A stretch of DNA of 64,000 nt from an uncultured Coriobacteriaceae bacterium. Lineage in GTDB: Bacteria > Actinomycetota > Coriobacteriia > Coriobacteriales > Atopobiaceae. The translations under genes and the position numbers were made by a program. The stretch spans positions 1-64,000 of the forward strand of contig CACYTH010000003.1 of the NCBI GenBank assembly GCA_902777325.1. Reading direction: 5' to 3'. The notes under the pieces were generated by a model, which was not told the DNA's origin, did not search any database, and saw only the letters and a list, made by a program, of their open reading frames with translations. Positions 25,963-34,278 of the stretch are shown here, piece after piece. How positions within the stretch are numbered: the first letter of the stretch is position 1; each line of letters starts with the position of its first letter.

Positions 25963-27105
25963 ATGCCCCGCTTTCTCTTTGCCTGCGACTCGTTCAAGGG
26001 GACCATCTCATCCGCACGCTCTGCCGAGCTGCTGCGGGAGGCTGCCCTCGATCGCTTTCCCGACGCGTGGGTCCAAAGCGTCGAGGTGGCCGATGGGGGA
26101 GAGGGCACCGTGGATGCCGTGGTAAACGCCACGGGCGGCGAGCGCAGGGTCGTGCGCGTGCAGGGCCCGCGTGGTGCCGAGGTTGATGCCGCCTATGGGC
26201 TTCTCGGCGAGGGCCGGGCCCTCATCGAGATGGCGCAGGCATCCGGTCTTCCACTGCTGGCCTATGAAGAGCGCGACCCTCTCGCCACCAGCACCTACGG
26301 CACGGGCGAGCTCATTGCGGATGCTCTTGACCAGGGCGTGACGGACATCTCGCTCGCCATCGGGGGCAGTGCCACCAACGATGGTGGCATGGGCTGCATG
26401 CGTGCGCTGGGCGTGCGCTTTGAGGATGCGGATGGCAACGAGCTTGCAGGCGTTGGCGCCGACCTCGGGCGTGTCTCACGCATCGACCTCTCGCGCATGG
26501 ACCCGCGCGTCGCCAAGACCAGCTTCCACGTGATGTGCGACGTGGACAATCCGCTGGTAGGACCACGCGGGGCAACCTATGTCTTTGGTCCGCAGAAGGG
26601 TGCCACGCAGGAGGTGGCCGACCGTCTCGAGGCGGGCATGCGGTCGTATGCCGAGCTGCTCGCGCAGGTCTTCGAGGGCTTTGACCCGGACGCTGCGGGA
26701 ATGGGTGCTGCGGGTGGCCTTGGTGCGGCAGCGCGGGCGTTTCTTGATGCCGAGCTTCTGCCCGGCGTGGAGCAGGTGCTCAACCTGGTGGGCTTCGACG
26801 GCCTGCTCGAGGGTTGCGACGTCTGCATTACGGGCGAAGGTCATGCGGACAGCCAGTCCGCGCACGGCAAGGTGGTGAGCGGTGTGGCCGCACGCTGCGC
26901 AAGGGCGGGCGTGTCGTGCGTAGCCATAGTCGGCGGCATGAACGCGGACGCGCGCGAGCTCCTCTCCTGTGGCGTGGATGCCCTGGTGCCTGCGGTAATC
27001 GACGTGAGCACCCGCGAGGAGGTGCATGCGCACGCGGAGGAGAACTTCTCGTATGCCGCTGAGCGCACCTTTGCCCTTCTCGCGATGGGTCGCAGGCTTG
27101 CCTAG
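25963..27105 (+). CDS. Glycerate 2-kinase (GarK/GlxK family)
   Basis: A 380-residue PF02595 glycerate kinase phosphorylating D-glycerate, feeding lower glycolysis. Family blocks include FACDSFKGTISS at 5-16, VADGGEGTVDA near 45, a SGLPLL segment, the GGSATNDGG loop, and the C-terminal EGHADSQSAHGKV. The ATG at 25963 follows AAAGGAGC; an upstream in-frame ATG at 25885 would add a non-family leader. The downstream carbonic-anhydrase/GNAT gene starts 15 nt later and is probably co-transcribed. Confidence 0.92.
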   Translation: MPRFLFACDSFKGTISSARSAELLREAALDRFPDAWVQSVEVADGGEGTVDAVVNATGGERRVVRVQGPRGAEVDAAYGLLGEGRALIEMAQASGLPLLAYEERDPLATSTYGTGELIADALDQGVTDISLAIGGSATNDGGMGCMRALGVRFEDADGNELAGVGADLGRVSRIDLSRMDPRVAKTSFHVMCDVDNPLVGPRGATYVFGPQKGATQEVADRLEAGMRSYAELLAQVFEGFDPDAAGMGAAGGLGAAARAFLDAELLPGVEQVLNLVGFDGLLEGCDVCITGEGHADSQSAHGKVVSGVAARCARAGVSCVAIVGGMNADARELLSCGVDALVPAVIDVSTREEVHAHAEENFSYAAERTFALLAMGRRLA

Positions 27106-27120
27106 GTGGAGGGAGAGCTG

Positions 27121-28104
27121 ATGGGCGAGAGGGTCAAGGACGTCTTTGTCGCACCGACCGCAGTCGTGACTGGCGATGTGACGCTGTCTGAGGGATGCTC
27201 GGTGTGGCACGGTGCCGTGCTGCGTGGCGACGAGGATGCCATTGTGTTGGGACCGCGCACAAACGTGCAGGACAATGCTGTCATCCACGTGTCGGCGGGG
27301 CATCCGACCGTCTTGGGCGCAGGCGTGACTGTGGGCCATGGCGCCATAGTCCACGGGTGCACGGTTGGCGACAACACGCTGATAGGCATGGGGTCCATCG
27401 TCCTAGACGGGGCCAGCATCGGCAGCAACTGCATCGTGGGGGCTGGTGCGCTGGTCAAGAAGGGCGACTGCATTCCCGACGGGTGCGTGGTGATTGGCAT
27501 GCCTGCGCGCATTGCCCGAAAGATGACCGAGGACGACATCGCGGCAAACCGCCATAATGCCGACGTGTACGTGAGGCTGGCGCGAAAGACCACAGGGGTC
27601 CGCTTGCCAGAACCGCCAACGAGGGAGAACCAGATGCAGATCCGCCGCGCGCAAGCGTCAGACATTTCCGACATCCAGAGGCTTCTCGTCCAGGTGTGCA
27701 CCGTGCATGCCGAGGGGCGCCCCGACCTCTTTCAGGCTGGTGGCACCAAGTACACCGCTGCCGAGCTGGAGGAGATCATTGCAGATGACGATCGCCCCAT
27801 CTTTGTGGGCGTGGGCGAGGACGGGCACGTGATGGGCTACGCGTTCTGCGTGATCGAGGATTTCACGCAGGATACTGCCCGCACGCACGTGCGCTCGCTC
27901 TATATCGACGACATCTGCGTGGACGAGGCTGCCCGCGGGCGGCATGTGGGCTCGGCCGTCTACAACTATGTGATTGACTGGGCTCGTGAGCAGGGCTTTT
28001 ACAATGTGACGCTCAATGTGTGGTCGTGCAACCCAGGCGCGCAGCGCTTCTACGAGGCCATGGGGATGAAGCCATACAAGATTGGCATGGAGCAGGTGCT
28101 CTAG
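27121..28104 (+). CDS. Gamma-carbonic anhydrase-like / GNAT acetyltransferase fusion
   Basis: A 327-residue two-domain protein in one frame. Residues 1-~155 are a left-handed beta-helix with hexapeptide repeats of the gamma-carbonic anhydrase/YrdA type; the zinc histidines are H56, H73 and H78 (VIHVS, VGHGAIVHG). Residues ~172-327 are a GNAT fold with IDDICVDEAARGRHVGSAV as the acetyl-CoA loop. An internal ATG at 27634, with GAGGGAG upstream, begins exactly at the GNAT domain, so a separate acetyltransferase could also be made. I see no frameshift. The start at 27121 follows GGAGGGAG. Substrates of both domains are unknown. Confidence 0.82.
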   Translation: MGERVKDVFVAPTAVVTGDVTLSEGCSVWHGAVLRGDEDAIVLGPRTNVQDNAVIHVSAGHPTVLGAGVTVGHGAIVHGCTVGDNTLIGMGSIVLDGASIGSNCIVGAGALVKKGDCIPDGCVVIGMPARIARKMTEDDIAANRHNADVYVRLARKTTGVRLPEPPTRENQMQIRRAQASDISDIQRLLVQVCTVHAEGRPDLFQAGGTKYTAAELEEIIADDDRPIFVGVGEDGHVMGYAFCVIEDFTQDTARTHVRSLYIDDICVDEAARGRHVGSAVYNYVIDWAREQGFYNVTLNVWSCNPGAQRFYEAMGMKPYKIGMEQVL

Positions 28105-28120
28105 CGCGGGCGGGGGTGTC

Positions 28121-28261
28121 ACTGGTCCGCTCCCAGGGACGGAACGACGTCCCGTTCCGTCCGCCGCGACGGACCAGTCGACTGCTGGCGGCGAGGGGAG
28201 GCCACTGGTCCGCCCCGAGAGACGCAACGGGCCCCCGTTCCGTCCGCAGCGACGGACCAGT
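28121..28261. repeat. Two tandem 58-bp palindromic repeats
   Basis: Two related 58-bp units (28121-28178 and 28204-28261) begin with ACTGGTCCG and end with CGGACCAGT; each also has an inner GACG-AACG/CGTTCCGTC pairing. They differ at about ten positions, mainly in the left half, which argues for divergence after duplication. They fill the gap between the convergent GNAT-fusion and mscL genes. Confidence 0.8.
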
Positions 28262-28289
28262 CGCAGACGGCGCGCATCAATCGAGAGAG

Positions 28290-28328
28290 AAAAGGAGGGG
28301 CAGATCCTGAAGACCTGCCCCTCCTGGC
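28290..28328 (-). terminator. Terminator of mscL
   Basis: An 11-bp perfect stem (28293-28303 with 28315-28325), followed on the minus strand by TTTTCTCTCTC. It lies just downstream of the mscL stop. Confidence 0.85.
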
Positions 28329-28349
28329 ATTGCATGCTCTGACGAAGGC

Positions 28350-28772
28350 CTACGCCTTGGCGCCACCGGGGATCTCGCCGCCGCAGTGCGGGCAACGAGT
28401 GGCACCCTCCTTGACCTCCTCGAGGCAGCTCGGGCACACGGGCACGGGCGCGGGCTCCTCGGCGGGAGCATCGAGGCCAGCCATAGACTGGAACTTGTTC
28501 ATGGCTTTGACGATGTTGAAGACGATGAAGGCGACGATCAGGAAGTTGATGACGGCGCTGATGAAGGCACCAAAGTCCATGCCGGCGATGACCAGCGAGC
28601 CGGCCATGTCGGTGCCACCGCCGGTGAGGGTGGTGATCAGCGGGTTGATGATGTCGTCGGTCAGCGAGGAGACGATGGCCGTGAAGGCACCGCCGATGAT
28701 GACGCCGACGGCCATATCCATGACATTGCCCTTGGCGATGAACTGCTTGAACTCATCCATGTACTTGCTCAT
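28350..28772 (-). CDS. mscL: Large-conductance mechanosensitive channel with zinc-ribbon tail
   Basis: A 140-residue MscL. The N-terminal amphipathic FKQFIAKGNVMDMAVGVIIGGAF and first pore helix (14-45) and the second helix (66-92) are canonical; the channel opens under membrane tension. The C-terminal cytoplasmic part is extended by a four-cysteine zinc-ribbon-like element (C113, C116, C127, C130) after an Ala/Pro/Glu linker, absent from E. coli MscL. The ATG at 28772 follows AAAGGAG. The gene is monocistronic and bounded by its own terminator. Confidence 0.92.
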   Translation of the reverse strand: MSKYMDEFKQFIAKGNVMDMAVGVIIGGAFTAIVSSLTDDIINPLITTLTGGGTDMAGSLVIAGMDFGAFISAVINFLIVAFIVFNIVKAMNKFQSMAGLDAPAEEPAPVPVCPSCLEEVKEGATRCPHCGGEIPGGAKA

Positions 28773-28901
28773 GCAAATCACTCCTTTAGGTACGCATGCG
28801 GGTGCATGCAACTACCATAACAGATGGAGGAACCGTGAAGACCCCTCGAAAACAAGCGGCAATATAGCACGTGAGAGCATCTGCTGCCACCCGTGCTGCC
28901 A

Positions 28902-29369
28902 CTAGGAGCTACGCCTGGGCCGAGCCAGCTCGTCGGTGTCCAGCCAGATGGTGATGGGCCCGTCGTTGACGAGCGCCACCTGCATCTCGGCTCCAAAGAT
29001 GCCGCGGCCCACGTGCGCCACGTCCGCCGCAGCCAGTGCGCAGAAGCGCTCGTACAGCGGGATGGCAATCTCTGGCCGTGCGGCACCGACAAACGACGGC
29101 CGGTTGCCCTTGCGCGTGTCGGCAAACAGCGTGAACTGGCTCACCACCAGAACCTCGCCTCCTACGTCCGACAGCGAGAGGTTCATCTTGCCCTCGTCGT
29201 CGTCAAAGACGCGAAGGCGCGAGATCTTGGTCCAGAGGCGCTCCGCCTCGGTCTCGGTGTCGGTGGGCGAGACGCCCAGCAGCACGAGGAAACCCTTGCC
29301 GCAGCGTCCGACGACGTCGCCGTCGACCGTCACGCTCGCCTGCGACACGCGTTGCAGCACTGCTCGCAT
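28902..29369 (-). CDS. dtd: D-aminoacyl-tRNA deacylase
   Basis: A 155-residue Dtd that removes D-amino acids (and Gly) mischarged on tRNA. The two active-site signatures are present: SQFTLFAD beginning at S77 and NDGPIT at 135-140 (the family's cross-subunit Gly-Pro motif). Full length. The M32 carboxypeptidase gene lies 8 nt upstream on the same strand, so they are probably co-transcribed. Confidence 0.94.
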   Translation of the reverse strand: MRAVLQRVSQASVTVDGDVVGRCGKGFLVLLGVSPTDTETEAERLWTKISRLRVFDDDEGKMNLSLSDVGGEVLVVSQFTLFADTRKGNRPSFVGAARPEIAIPLYERFCALAAADVAHVGRGIFGAEMQVALVNDGPITIWLDTDELARPRRSS

Positions 29370-29377
29370 GCCGCCCC

Positions 29378-30985
29378 CTACAGTCCGTACAGCGCCGAGA
29401 ACTTCTCGGTGAGGTAGTCGGTGAAGTACGTGGCCGAGAAGGGCTCGCCGCAGGCGTCGATCATCAGCTCGTTGGTGTCGCGCGAGCGCCCGTAGCGCCA
29501 GATGCGGTCGCGCAGCCAGGCATGGATGGGGGTGAGGTCACCCGAGGCGCAGACGTCGTCAAAGCTCATGCCCTCGCGCTCCATCGTGGCCTTGAGCTGC
29601 GCGCCGATGGCGCTGCCCAGCGCGTAGGTGGGGAAGTAGCCGATCATGCCGCCGGACCAGTGGGTGTCCTGCAGGGCGCCGCGCGCATCGTTGGGCACGT
29701 CGATTCCCAGGTAGTCCTTGTAGCGCTCGGTCCAGAGGCGCGGGACGTCGGATGCGTTGGCCTCGCCCGCCATCAGGAGCCGCTCGATCTCATAGCGCAC
29801 CAGCACGTGCAGCGGATAGGTGAGCTCGTCCGCCTCGGTGCGGATGGGCTGCGCCTCCACGCGGTTGGCCGCGGCATAGAGCTGGCCGGGGGTCACGCGG
29901 CCGAGCTGGCCACGGAACTGCCTCGCCATGACCTCCGCCAGGCGCGGCGCAAAGGCGAGGCTGCGCCCGACGTAGTTCTCGAAGAAGCGCGACTGCGCCT
30001 CGTGCATGCCGCTCGAGGTGCCGCCCTTGAGCGAGGTGCGGTCGAGCGAGGGGTCCACGCCCATCTCGTAGAGCGCGTGACCGCCCTCGTGCAGCATGGT
30101 GTAGACGTTGGAGAGGACGTCGTTCTCGCGCACGTGGCAGGCGATGATCGCATAGTTGCTGGTCAGGCCCTCGGAGAAGGGGTGCTCGGTGGTCAGCAGC
30201 AGCACCTTGCGCTCGTCGAGGCCCTCCAGGCGGATGAGGTCGCGCGCCAGCTCCATCTGGCGGCTGGTGTCAAAGCGTCCCTGGAAGGGGGCGCGGGACA
30301 GGTTGCGGCGGCTGGCGGTGACGTCTGCCAGAAGCGGGACCACGACCTCCTTGACCTGCGCAAAGAACCGATCGTAGAAGGCGCAGTCGGTATCGTGCTC
30401 AAACTCGTTCAGCCACACGTCGTACGGGTCGGCGGAGGCGTTCTTGTAGGAGGCCATCTCGCGCATCGAGGTGACGATGCGGTCGAGGTAGGGCTCGAAG
30501 GAGGCCCAGTCGCCGGCGTTCTTCGCGCGGCGCCAGACGTCGTCGGCCTCGGTGACGAGTCGCGTGAAGGCGCTCTGCACCTCGGGCGGCACGTCCACCA
30601 GCGATGCGCGGTCGCGCTGCAGGATACGCACCTGGGCGGCCTGGATGGGGCTCAAAAGCGCGCTTGCGGCAGAGAGACGGTCGAGCAGCTCGCCGGTCTC
30701 GGTGGAGCACAGGAGCGCCTGGTCCTCCTCCTGCAGGATGGCGAGCGCCTCGCCGCGGTCGGCGGTCGCGGCATCGGGGTCGATGGTGGCGCCGTAGCAC
30801 GACATGCCCGACTGGGCGTAGCGGTGGGCATAGAGGTGACGCTCGAGCTCCTCGAGCTCGGCGATGTCCGCCTTGGGATTGCTTACGCCTGCGGGTGCCA
30901 CGTGGCGCGGCTTGCCGGGCAGGACGATGGTTGCGCTGGGATCGGCGCCATCAAAACCAGTGAGGGTGGGTTGTTCCTGGCTCAT
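29378..30985 (-). CDS. M32-family metallocarboxypeptidase
   Basis: A 535-residue thermostable-carboxypeptidase-type enzyme that trims C-terminal residues in the cytoplasm. The zinc motif is HEGGH (299-303), with the downstream [10 protein letters not shown] helix giving the third ligand, and [19 protein letters not shown] is family-typical. The ATG at 30985 follows CGGAGGAACA; the in-frame start at 31150 would add 55 residues unlike the family. The gene precedes dtd closely. Confidence 0.9.
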   Translation of the reverse strand: MSQEQPTLTGFDGADPSATIVLPGKPRHVAPAGVSNPKADIAELEELERHLYAHRYAQSGMSCYGATIDPDAATADRGEALAILQEEDQALLCSTETGELLDRLSAASALLSPIQAAQVRILQRDRASLVDVPPEVQSAFTRLVTEADDVWRRAKNAGDWASFEPYLDRIVTSMREMASYKNASADPYDVWLNEFEHDTDCAFYDRFFAQVKEVVVPLLADVTASRRNLSRAPFQGRFDTSRQMELARDLIRLEGLDERKVLLLTTEHPFSEGLTSNYAIIACHVRENDVLSNVYTMLHEGGHALYEMGVDPSLDRTSLKGGTSSGMHEAQSRFFENYVGRSLAFAPRLAEVMARQFRGQLGRVTPGQLYAAANRVEAQPIRTEADELTYPLHVLVRYEIERLLMAGEANASDVPRLWTERYKDYLGIDVPNDARGALQDTHWSGGMIGYFPTYALGSAIGAQLKATMEREGMSFDDVCASGDLTPIHAWLRDRIWRYGRSRDTNELMIDACGEPFSATYFTDYLTEKFSALYGL

Positions 30986-31182
30986 TGTTCCTCCGTTTTG
31001 ATATGGGTAGGGTTGACCAGTCCAGTGTAGCCTGTGTTGTGTCACTCGGGGAATGCATCTCCCCTCATTTGCGCAATTGCGCGATACTGAAGGCAAGTTT
31101 GACGGTGCTCGGGTTCTGCCGTCAGGCACGGCGCGCCGGGTGCCTTGCAATGGGATGTTTGTCCACGAGAAGGGATTGCATA

Positions 31183-32127
31183 ATGGAGAAAGTTCTTGGC
31201 ATCGACATCGGCGGAACCAGCATCAAGGTGGGCATGTTCTCGGCTGAGGGCACCCTTGAGGCCGTCACCAAGATCCCCACGGGCGAGATCGTGAGCGAGG
31301 CAGCGTTTGCCGTGGTCACCGAGGGCCTCAAGAACCTGCTCGCCGAGAATGGCGCCACCCCCGACGACGTCATCGCCATCGGCCTTGACGTGCCCGGACC
31401 CGTGGACGACGAGGGCAAGGTCGGCATGCTCGCCAACATCGAGCTCGATCCCGAGGGCCTGCAGGCCGCCATCAAGCGCACCTTCACCAAGGCCAACCTC
31501 GCCTTTGTCAACGACGCCAACGCCGCCGCCCTGGGCGAGCTCTGGCAGGGCACCGCAAAGGGCGCCAACAGCTTCGTGCTCATCGCCATCGGCACGGGCG
31601 TCGGTGGCGGCGTGGTGGTCAACGGCAAGCTCGTGGCTGGTGCCTTTGGTGCCGGCGGCGAGATCGGCCATGTCACCGTCAAGCGCGACGAGACCGAGTC
31701 CTGCGGCTGCGGACGCAAGGGCTGCCTCGAGCAGTACGCTTCCGCAAAGGGCATCGTGACCCAGTACAAGAAGGAGTGCAAGCGCCTGGGCATCGAGCCG
31801 GTGGCTCTTGACGGCCCGACCGACACCCTCTCCGTCTTCAACGCGCATCGCGCGGGCGACGAGGCGGCCATCGCGGCGCTGCTCGGCATGTGCGACACGC
31901 TCGGCTATGCCATGGCACAGATCTCCGTGGTCGTCGACCCGCAGGTCTACCTCATCGGCGGCGGCGTGGGCGGCGGCTTCAACCTCTACGCCGAGGACCT
32001 GCGCAACTCCTTCCGCAAGTACTGCCTGGCCCCGAGTGCGGCCACGCGCATCCTGCCGGCCAGCCTTGGCAACGACGCTGCCATGTACGGCTGCGCCTAC
32101 CAGGCCCTGCTCGAGCGTGGCGCATAA
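31183..32127 (+). CDS. glcK: ROK-family glucokinase
   Basis: A 314-residue ROK kinase. ATP-binding DIGGTSIKVG is at 8-17, the catalytic Asp is D111 (FVNDANAAALGE), and the zinc site is H163 with C174, C176 and C181 (CGCGRKGC). The intact Cys cluster and HxxE-type region fit glucokinase or a close hexokinase activity on glucose released by the glycosidases of this window. The start at 31183 follows GAAGGGATTGC; the longer open frame from 30985 overlaps the divergent carboxypeptidase start region. Confidence 0.88.
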   Translation: MEKVLGIDIGGTSIKVGMFSAEGTLEAVTKIPTGEIVSEAAFAVVTEGLKNLLAENGATPDDVIAIGLDVPGPVDDEGKVGMLANIELDPEGLQAAIKRTFTKANLAFVNDANAAALGELWQGTAKGANSFVLIAIGTGVGGGVVVNGKLVAGAFGAGGEIGHVTVKRDETESCGCGRKGCLEQYASAKGIVTQYKKECKRLGIEPVALDGPTDTLSVFNAHRAGDEAAIAALLGMCDTLGYAMAQISVVVDPQVYLIGGGVGGGFNLYAEDLRNSFRKYCLAPSAATRILPASLGNDAAMYGCAYQALLERGA

Positions 32128-32146
32128 GGCCTCCAATGTAACGGCT

Positions 32147-32216
32147 GTACCACGCTAAAGGCCCAAATTGCGCCCGTCCCAAGTCTGTGGGAGCCGCTTG
32201 GCCGCAAGCGTGGTAC
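32147..32216. repeat. 70-bp element with 10-bp terminal inverted repeats
   Basis: GTACCACGCT (32147-32156) and its exact complement (32207-32216) bound a 50-bp interior in the gap between the glucokinase and first EIIA genes. It may be a hairpin in the EIIA leader or a small palindromic repeat. Confidence 0.6.
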
Positions 32217-32259
32217 TCTCGTTAGAGCAACTGGTTCCTCACATGAGAAGGAGTTTTGC

Positions 32260-32706
32260 ATGAGTGATTTCGTTAAGGCCGAGCAGGTCTTCCTTGACAA
32301 CCCCGCCTCCACCGTCGACGAGGCTCTCGAGTTCCTGGCCAACAAGGCCGCCGAGGCTGGCCTTGCCACCGACGCCGCCTCCGCTCTCGCCGCCTTCAAG
32401 GAGCGCGAGGCCATGGGCACCACCGGCATGCAGAATGGCTTCGCCATCCCGCACTGCAAGAGCGCCGCTGTCAACGACGCCGCCATCTACGTCGTCAAGT
32501 TCGCCGGTGACGTCGAGTGGGAGTCCATGGACGGCAAGCCCATCAAGGTCGCCATCGCTCTGTTCGCCCCCGACGGTGACGTGCACCTGAGCCTTCTCTC
32601 CCAGGTCGCCATCATGCTGATGGACGGCAAGTTCCAGGAGAAGATCATGGAGTCCAACGACGCCGCCGAGATCGCTGCGACCATCAACGCTGGCCTTGGC
32701 GCGTAA
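32260..32706 (+). CDS. Stand-alone PTS EIIA (fructose/mannitol type), copy 1
   Basis: A 148-residue PTS_EIIA_2 domain. The phospho-accepting histidine is H65 in GFAIPHCKS. In a complete PTS, HPr phosphorylates this His, which passes phosphate to an EIIB. No EIIB or EIIC of the fructose/mannitol class is adjacent, so it may serve a distant permease or act as a regulator. It starts after GAAGGAG. The next gene is a paralogue with the same active site. Confidence 0.88.
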   Translation: MSDFVKAEQVFLDNPASTVDEALEFLANKAAEAGLATDAASALAAFKEREAMGTTGMQNGFAIPHCKSAAVNDAAIYVVKFAGDVEWESMDGKPIKVAIALFAPDGDVHLSLLSQVAIMLMDGKFQEKIMESNDAAEIAATINAGLGA

Positions 32707-32727
32707 GCAGTCTTTGGTTTAGACGAG

Positions 32728-32760
32728 AGGGGCCCGGCACTGAGTGTGTCGGGCCCCTTT
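32728..32760 (+). terminator. Terminator between the two EIIA genes
   Basis: AGGGGCCCG and CGGGCCCCT form a strong stem followed by TTAGC and, 11 nt on, the next ribosome site. It probably lowers expression of copy 2 relative to copy 1. Confidence 0.75.
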
Positions 32761-32778
32761 AGCAAAAGGAGGCATCAC

Positions 32779-33234
32779 ATGGCAGAGTTCATTACGCCGT
32801 CCAACGTGTATCTCGACGTTCCCGTAGCTGATGTCGACGCGGCGCTCGCCTTTATCGCCGCGAAGGCCGTCGAGACGGGCATCAGCGATGACGAGCAGGC
32901 CGTGCTCGCCGGCCTCAAGGCCCGCGAGGCGGAGGGCTCCACCGGCATGCAGGCCGGCTTCGCCATCCCGCACTGCAAGAACGCCGCCGTCAAGGAGGCT
33001 TCGGTCATCGTGGTCAAGTTTGCCGACGACGTCGACTGGCAGTCCATGGATGGCGCGCCCATCAACATGGCCATCAGCCTGCTCGTGCCCGACAGCGAGG
33101 CCGGCACCACCTTCCTCAAGATGCTGTCCAAGGTTGCCGTCATGCTGATGGACAACGAGTTCCGCACGGCAGTCCTGGCCACCGACGATCCTGCCGAGAT
33201 CGCGGCCATCGTCAACGGTCGCATGGAGGAGTAG
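32779..33234 (+). CDS. Stand-alone PTS EIIA (fructose/mannitol type), copy 2
   Basis: A 151-residue EIIA_2 domain paralogous to its neighbour; the GFAIPHCKN motif again places the active His at 65, and the FADDVDWQSMDG/FAGDVEWESMDG blocks align without gaps. It differs mainly in the C-terminal third, so the copies may have different EIIB partners. The ATG at 32779 follows AAAAGGAGG. A terminator follows 28 nt later. Confidence 0.88.
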   Translation: MAEFITPSNVYLDVPVADVDAALAFIAAKAVETGISDDEQAVLAGLKAREAEGSTGMQAGFAIPHCKNAAVKEASVIVVKFADDVDWQSMDGAPINMAISLLVPDSEAGTTFLKMLSKVAVMLMDNEFRTAVLATDDPAEIAAIVNGRMEE

Positions 33235-33262
33235 GGCTCCACGGCATAAAGCTGTACGAATG

Positions 33263-33293
33263 GCGCCGCCTCGCCTTGCGGGGCGGCGCTTTG
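33263..33293. terminator. Terminator shared by EIIA copy 2 and the amidase gene
   Basis: GCGCCGCC (33263-33270) pairs with GGCGGCGC (33282-33289), followed by TTTGC, in the short gap between convergent genes; it may work both ways. Confidence 0.6.
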
Positions 33294-33296
33294 CTA

Positions 33297-34103
33297 TCAA
33301 TAGAGCTCGGGGCGCCGGTGCCTAAAGACGGGCATGGCGTCTCGCGCCGAGACCACGGCACTCGTGTCTACGCGTGCGATGACGAGCCCTTCGCCCTTGG
33401 AGGGCGCATCGGTACCGGGCCCTTGTGCCACGAGCTCGCCCAGTGGGCCATAGACAAGGCTCTCTCCCACAAAGCGCTCGCCGGCATGGCAGATGCCAGC
33501 CACAAAGAGCTCGTTCTCGATCGCGCGGGCCTTGAGGAGCGTCTCCCAGTGGCTGAGCTTGTGCGGGCCGTCGTACCAGGCGGCGGGGTAGAGCAGGAGG
33601 TCTGCACCGGCAAGGGCCAAGGCGCGCGCGGCCTCAGGAAAGCGCAGGTCATAGCATATGGCAAGGCCGAGGGTGCAAAACGGCGTGGGTACGACGACGC
33701 CCAGTTGGCTGCCAGCCGTCATGCGCTCTGACTCGCGCACGCCATGCGCGTCGTAGAGGTGGCACTTCTGGTAGCTGCCGCGCAGGGCACCGGCGTCGTC
33801 CACCACGAAGGCCGTGTTGAAGGGCGGGCCTCCTGCGGAGTTGACCTCGCTCATCGTACCCGCGATCCAAAGGTGGTTGCGCTTGGCTGTGGCGCAAATG
33901 CCCTGTATAAAGGGGCCGTCGAGCGTCTCGGCAAGGGAGTGGAGCTCAGGTACGCTTAGCTCTCGAGGGCTCACGAGCGCCTCGGGAAAGCATAGCAGTG
34001 CCGCTCCGGTCGCCTCGGCCTGCTCGGCAAAGCGCTCAACCTGCGCGAGCACGTCTCCGTCCTGCGGGTACCCGCTCTGTGCCAAGGCTAGCGTGAATTG
34101 CAT
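33297..34103 (-). CDS. Nitrilase-superfamily amidohydrolase
   Basis: A 268-residue carbon-nitrogen hydrolase with the Glu-Lys-Cys triad E41, K113 and C150 (FPEALVSP, YQKCHLYD, GLAICYDLRFPE). Family members of this size include omega-amidase and deaminated-glutathione amidase; the RESERMTAGSQ segment before the Cys strand is typical of that branch. The ATG at 34103 follows GAGGAGACGC. It is convergent with the EIIA gene and divergent from the GH5 gene. Confidence 0.85.
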   Translation of the reverse strand: MQFTLALAQSGYPQDGDVLAQVERFAEQAEATGAALLCFPEALVSPRELSVPELHSLAETLDGPFIQGICATAKRNHLWIAGTMSEVNSAGGPPFNTAFVVDDAGALRGSYQKCHLYDAHGVRESERMTAGSQLGVVVPTPFCTLGLAICYDLRFPEAARALALAGADLLLYPAAWYDGPHKLSHWETLLKARAIENELFVAGICHAGERFVGESLVYGPLGELVAQGPGTDAPSKGEGLVIARVDTSAVVSARDAMPVFRHRRPELY

Positions 34104-34278
34104 AGCGTCTCCTCTCGGTTGAGTGCCATGGTACGCCACGCACAGGCTGCATCGTCTGCATTTCTTTGTGTGCCGTGCGAGCGCCTTGCCAGAGAGGCCG
34201 ACAAGCGAACGAAGGTTGAGGCGCGCTTGCGAGTCCCCCTATACTTGACGGCGTTTGGCATCTTCAAGGGAGGCAATC

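Noticed and set aside
29522..31030. A 502-codon plus-strand open frame
   Set aside because: Antisense to the M32 carboxypeptidase, which carries an intact HEGGH motif.
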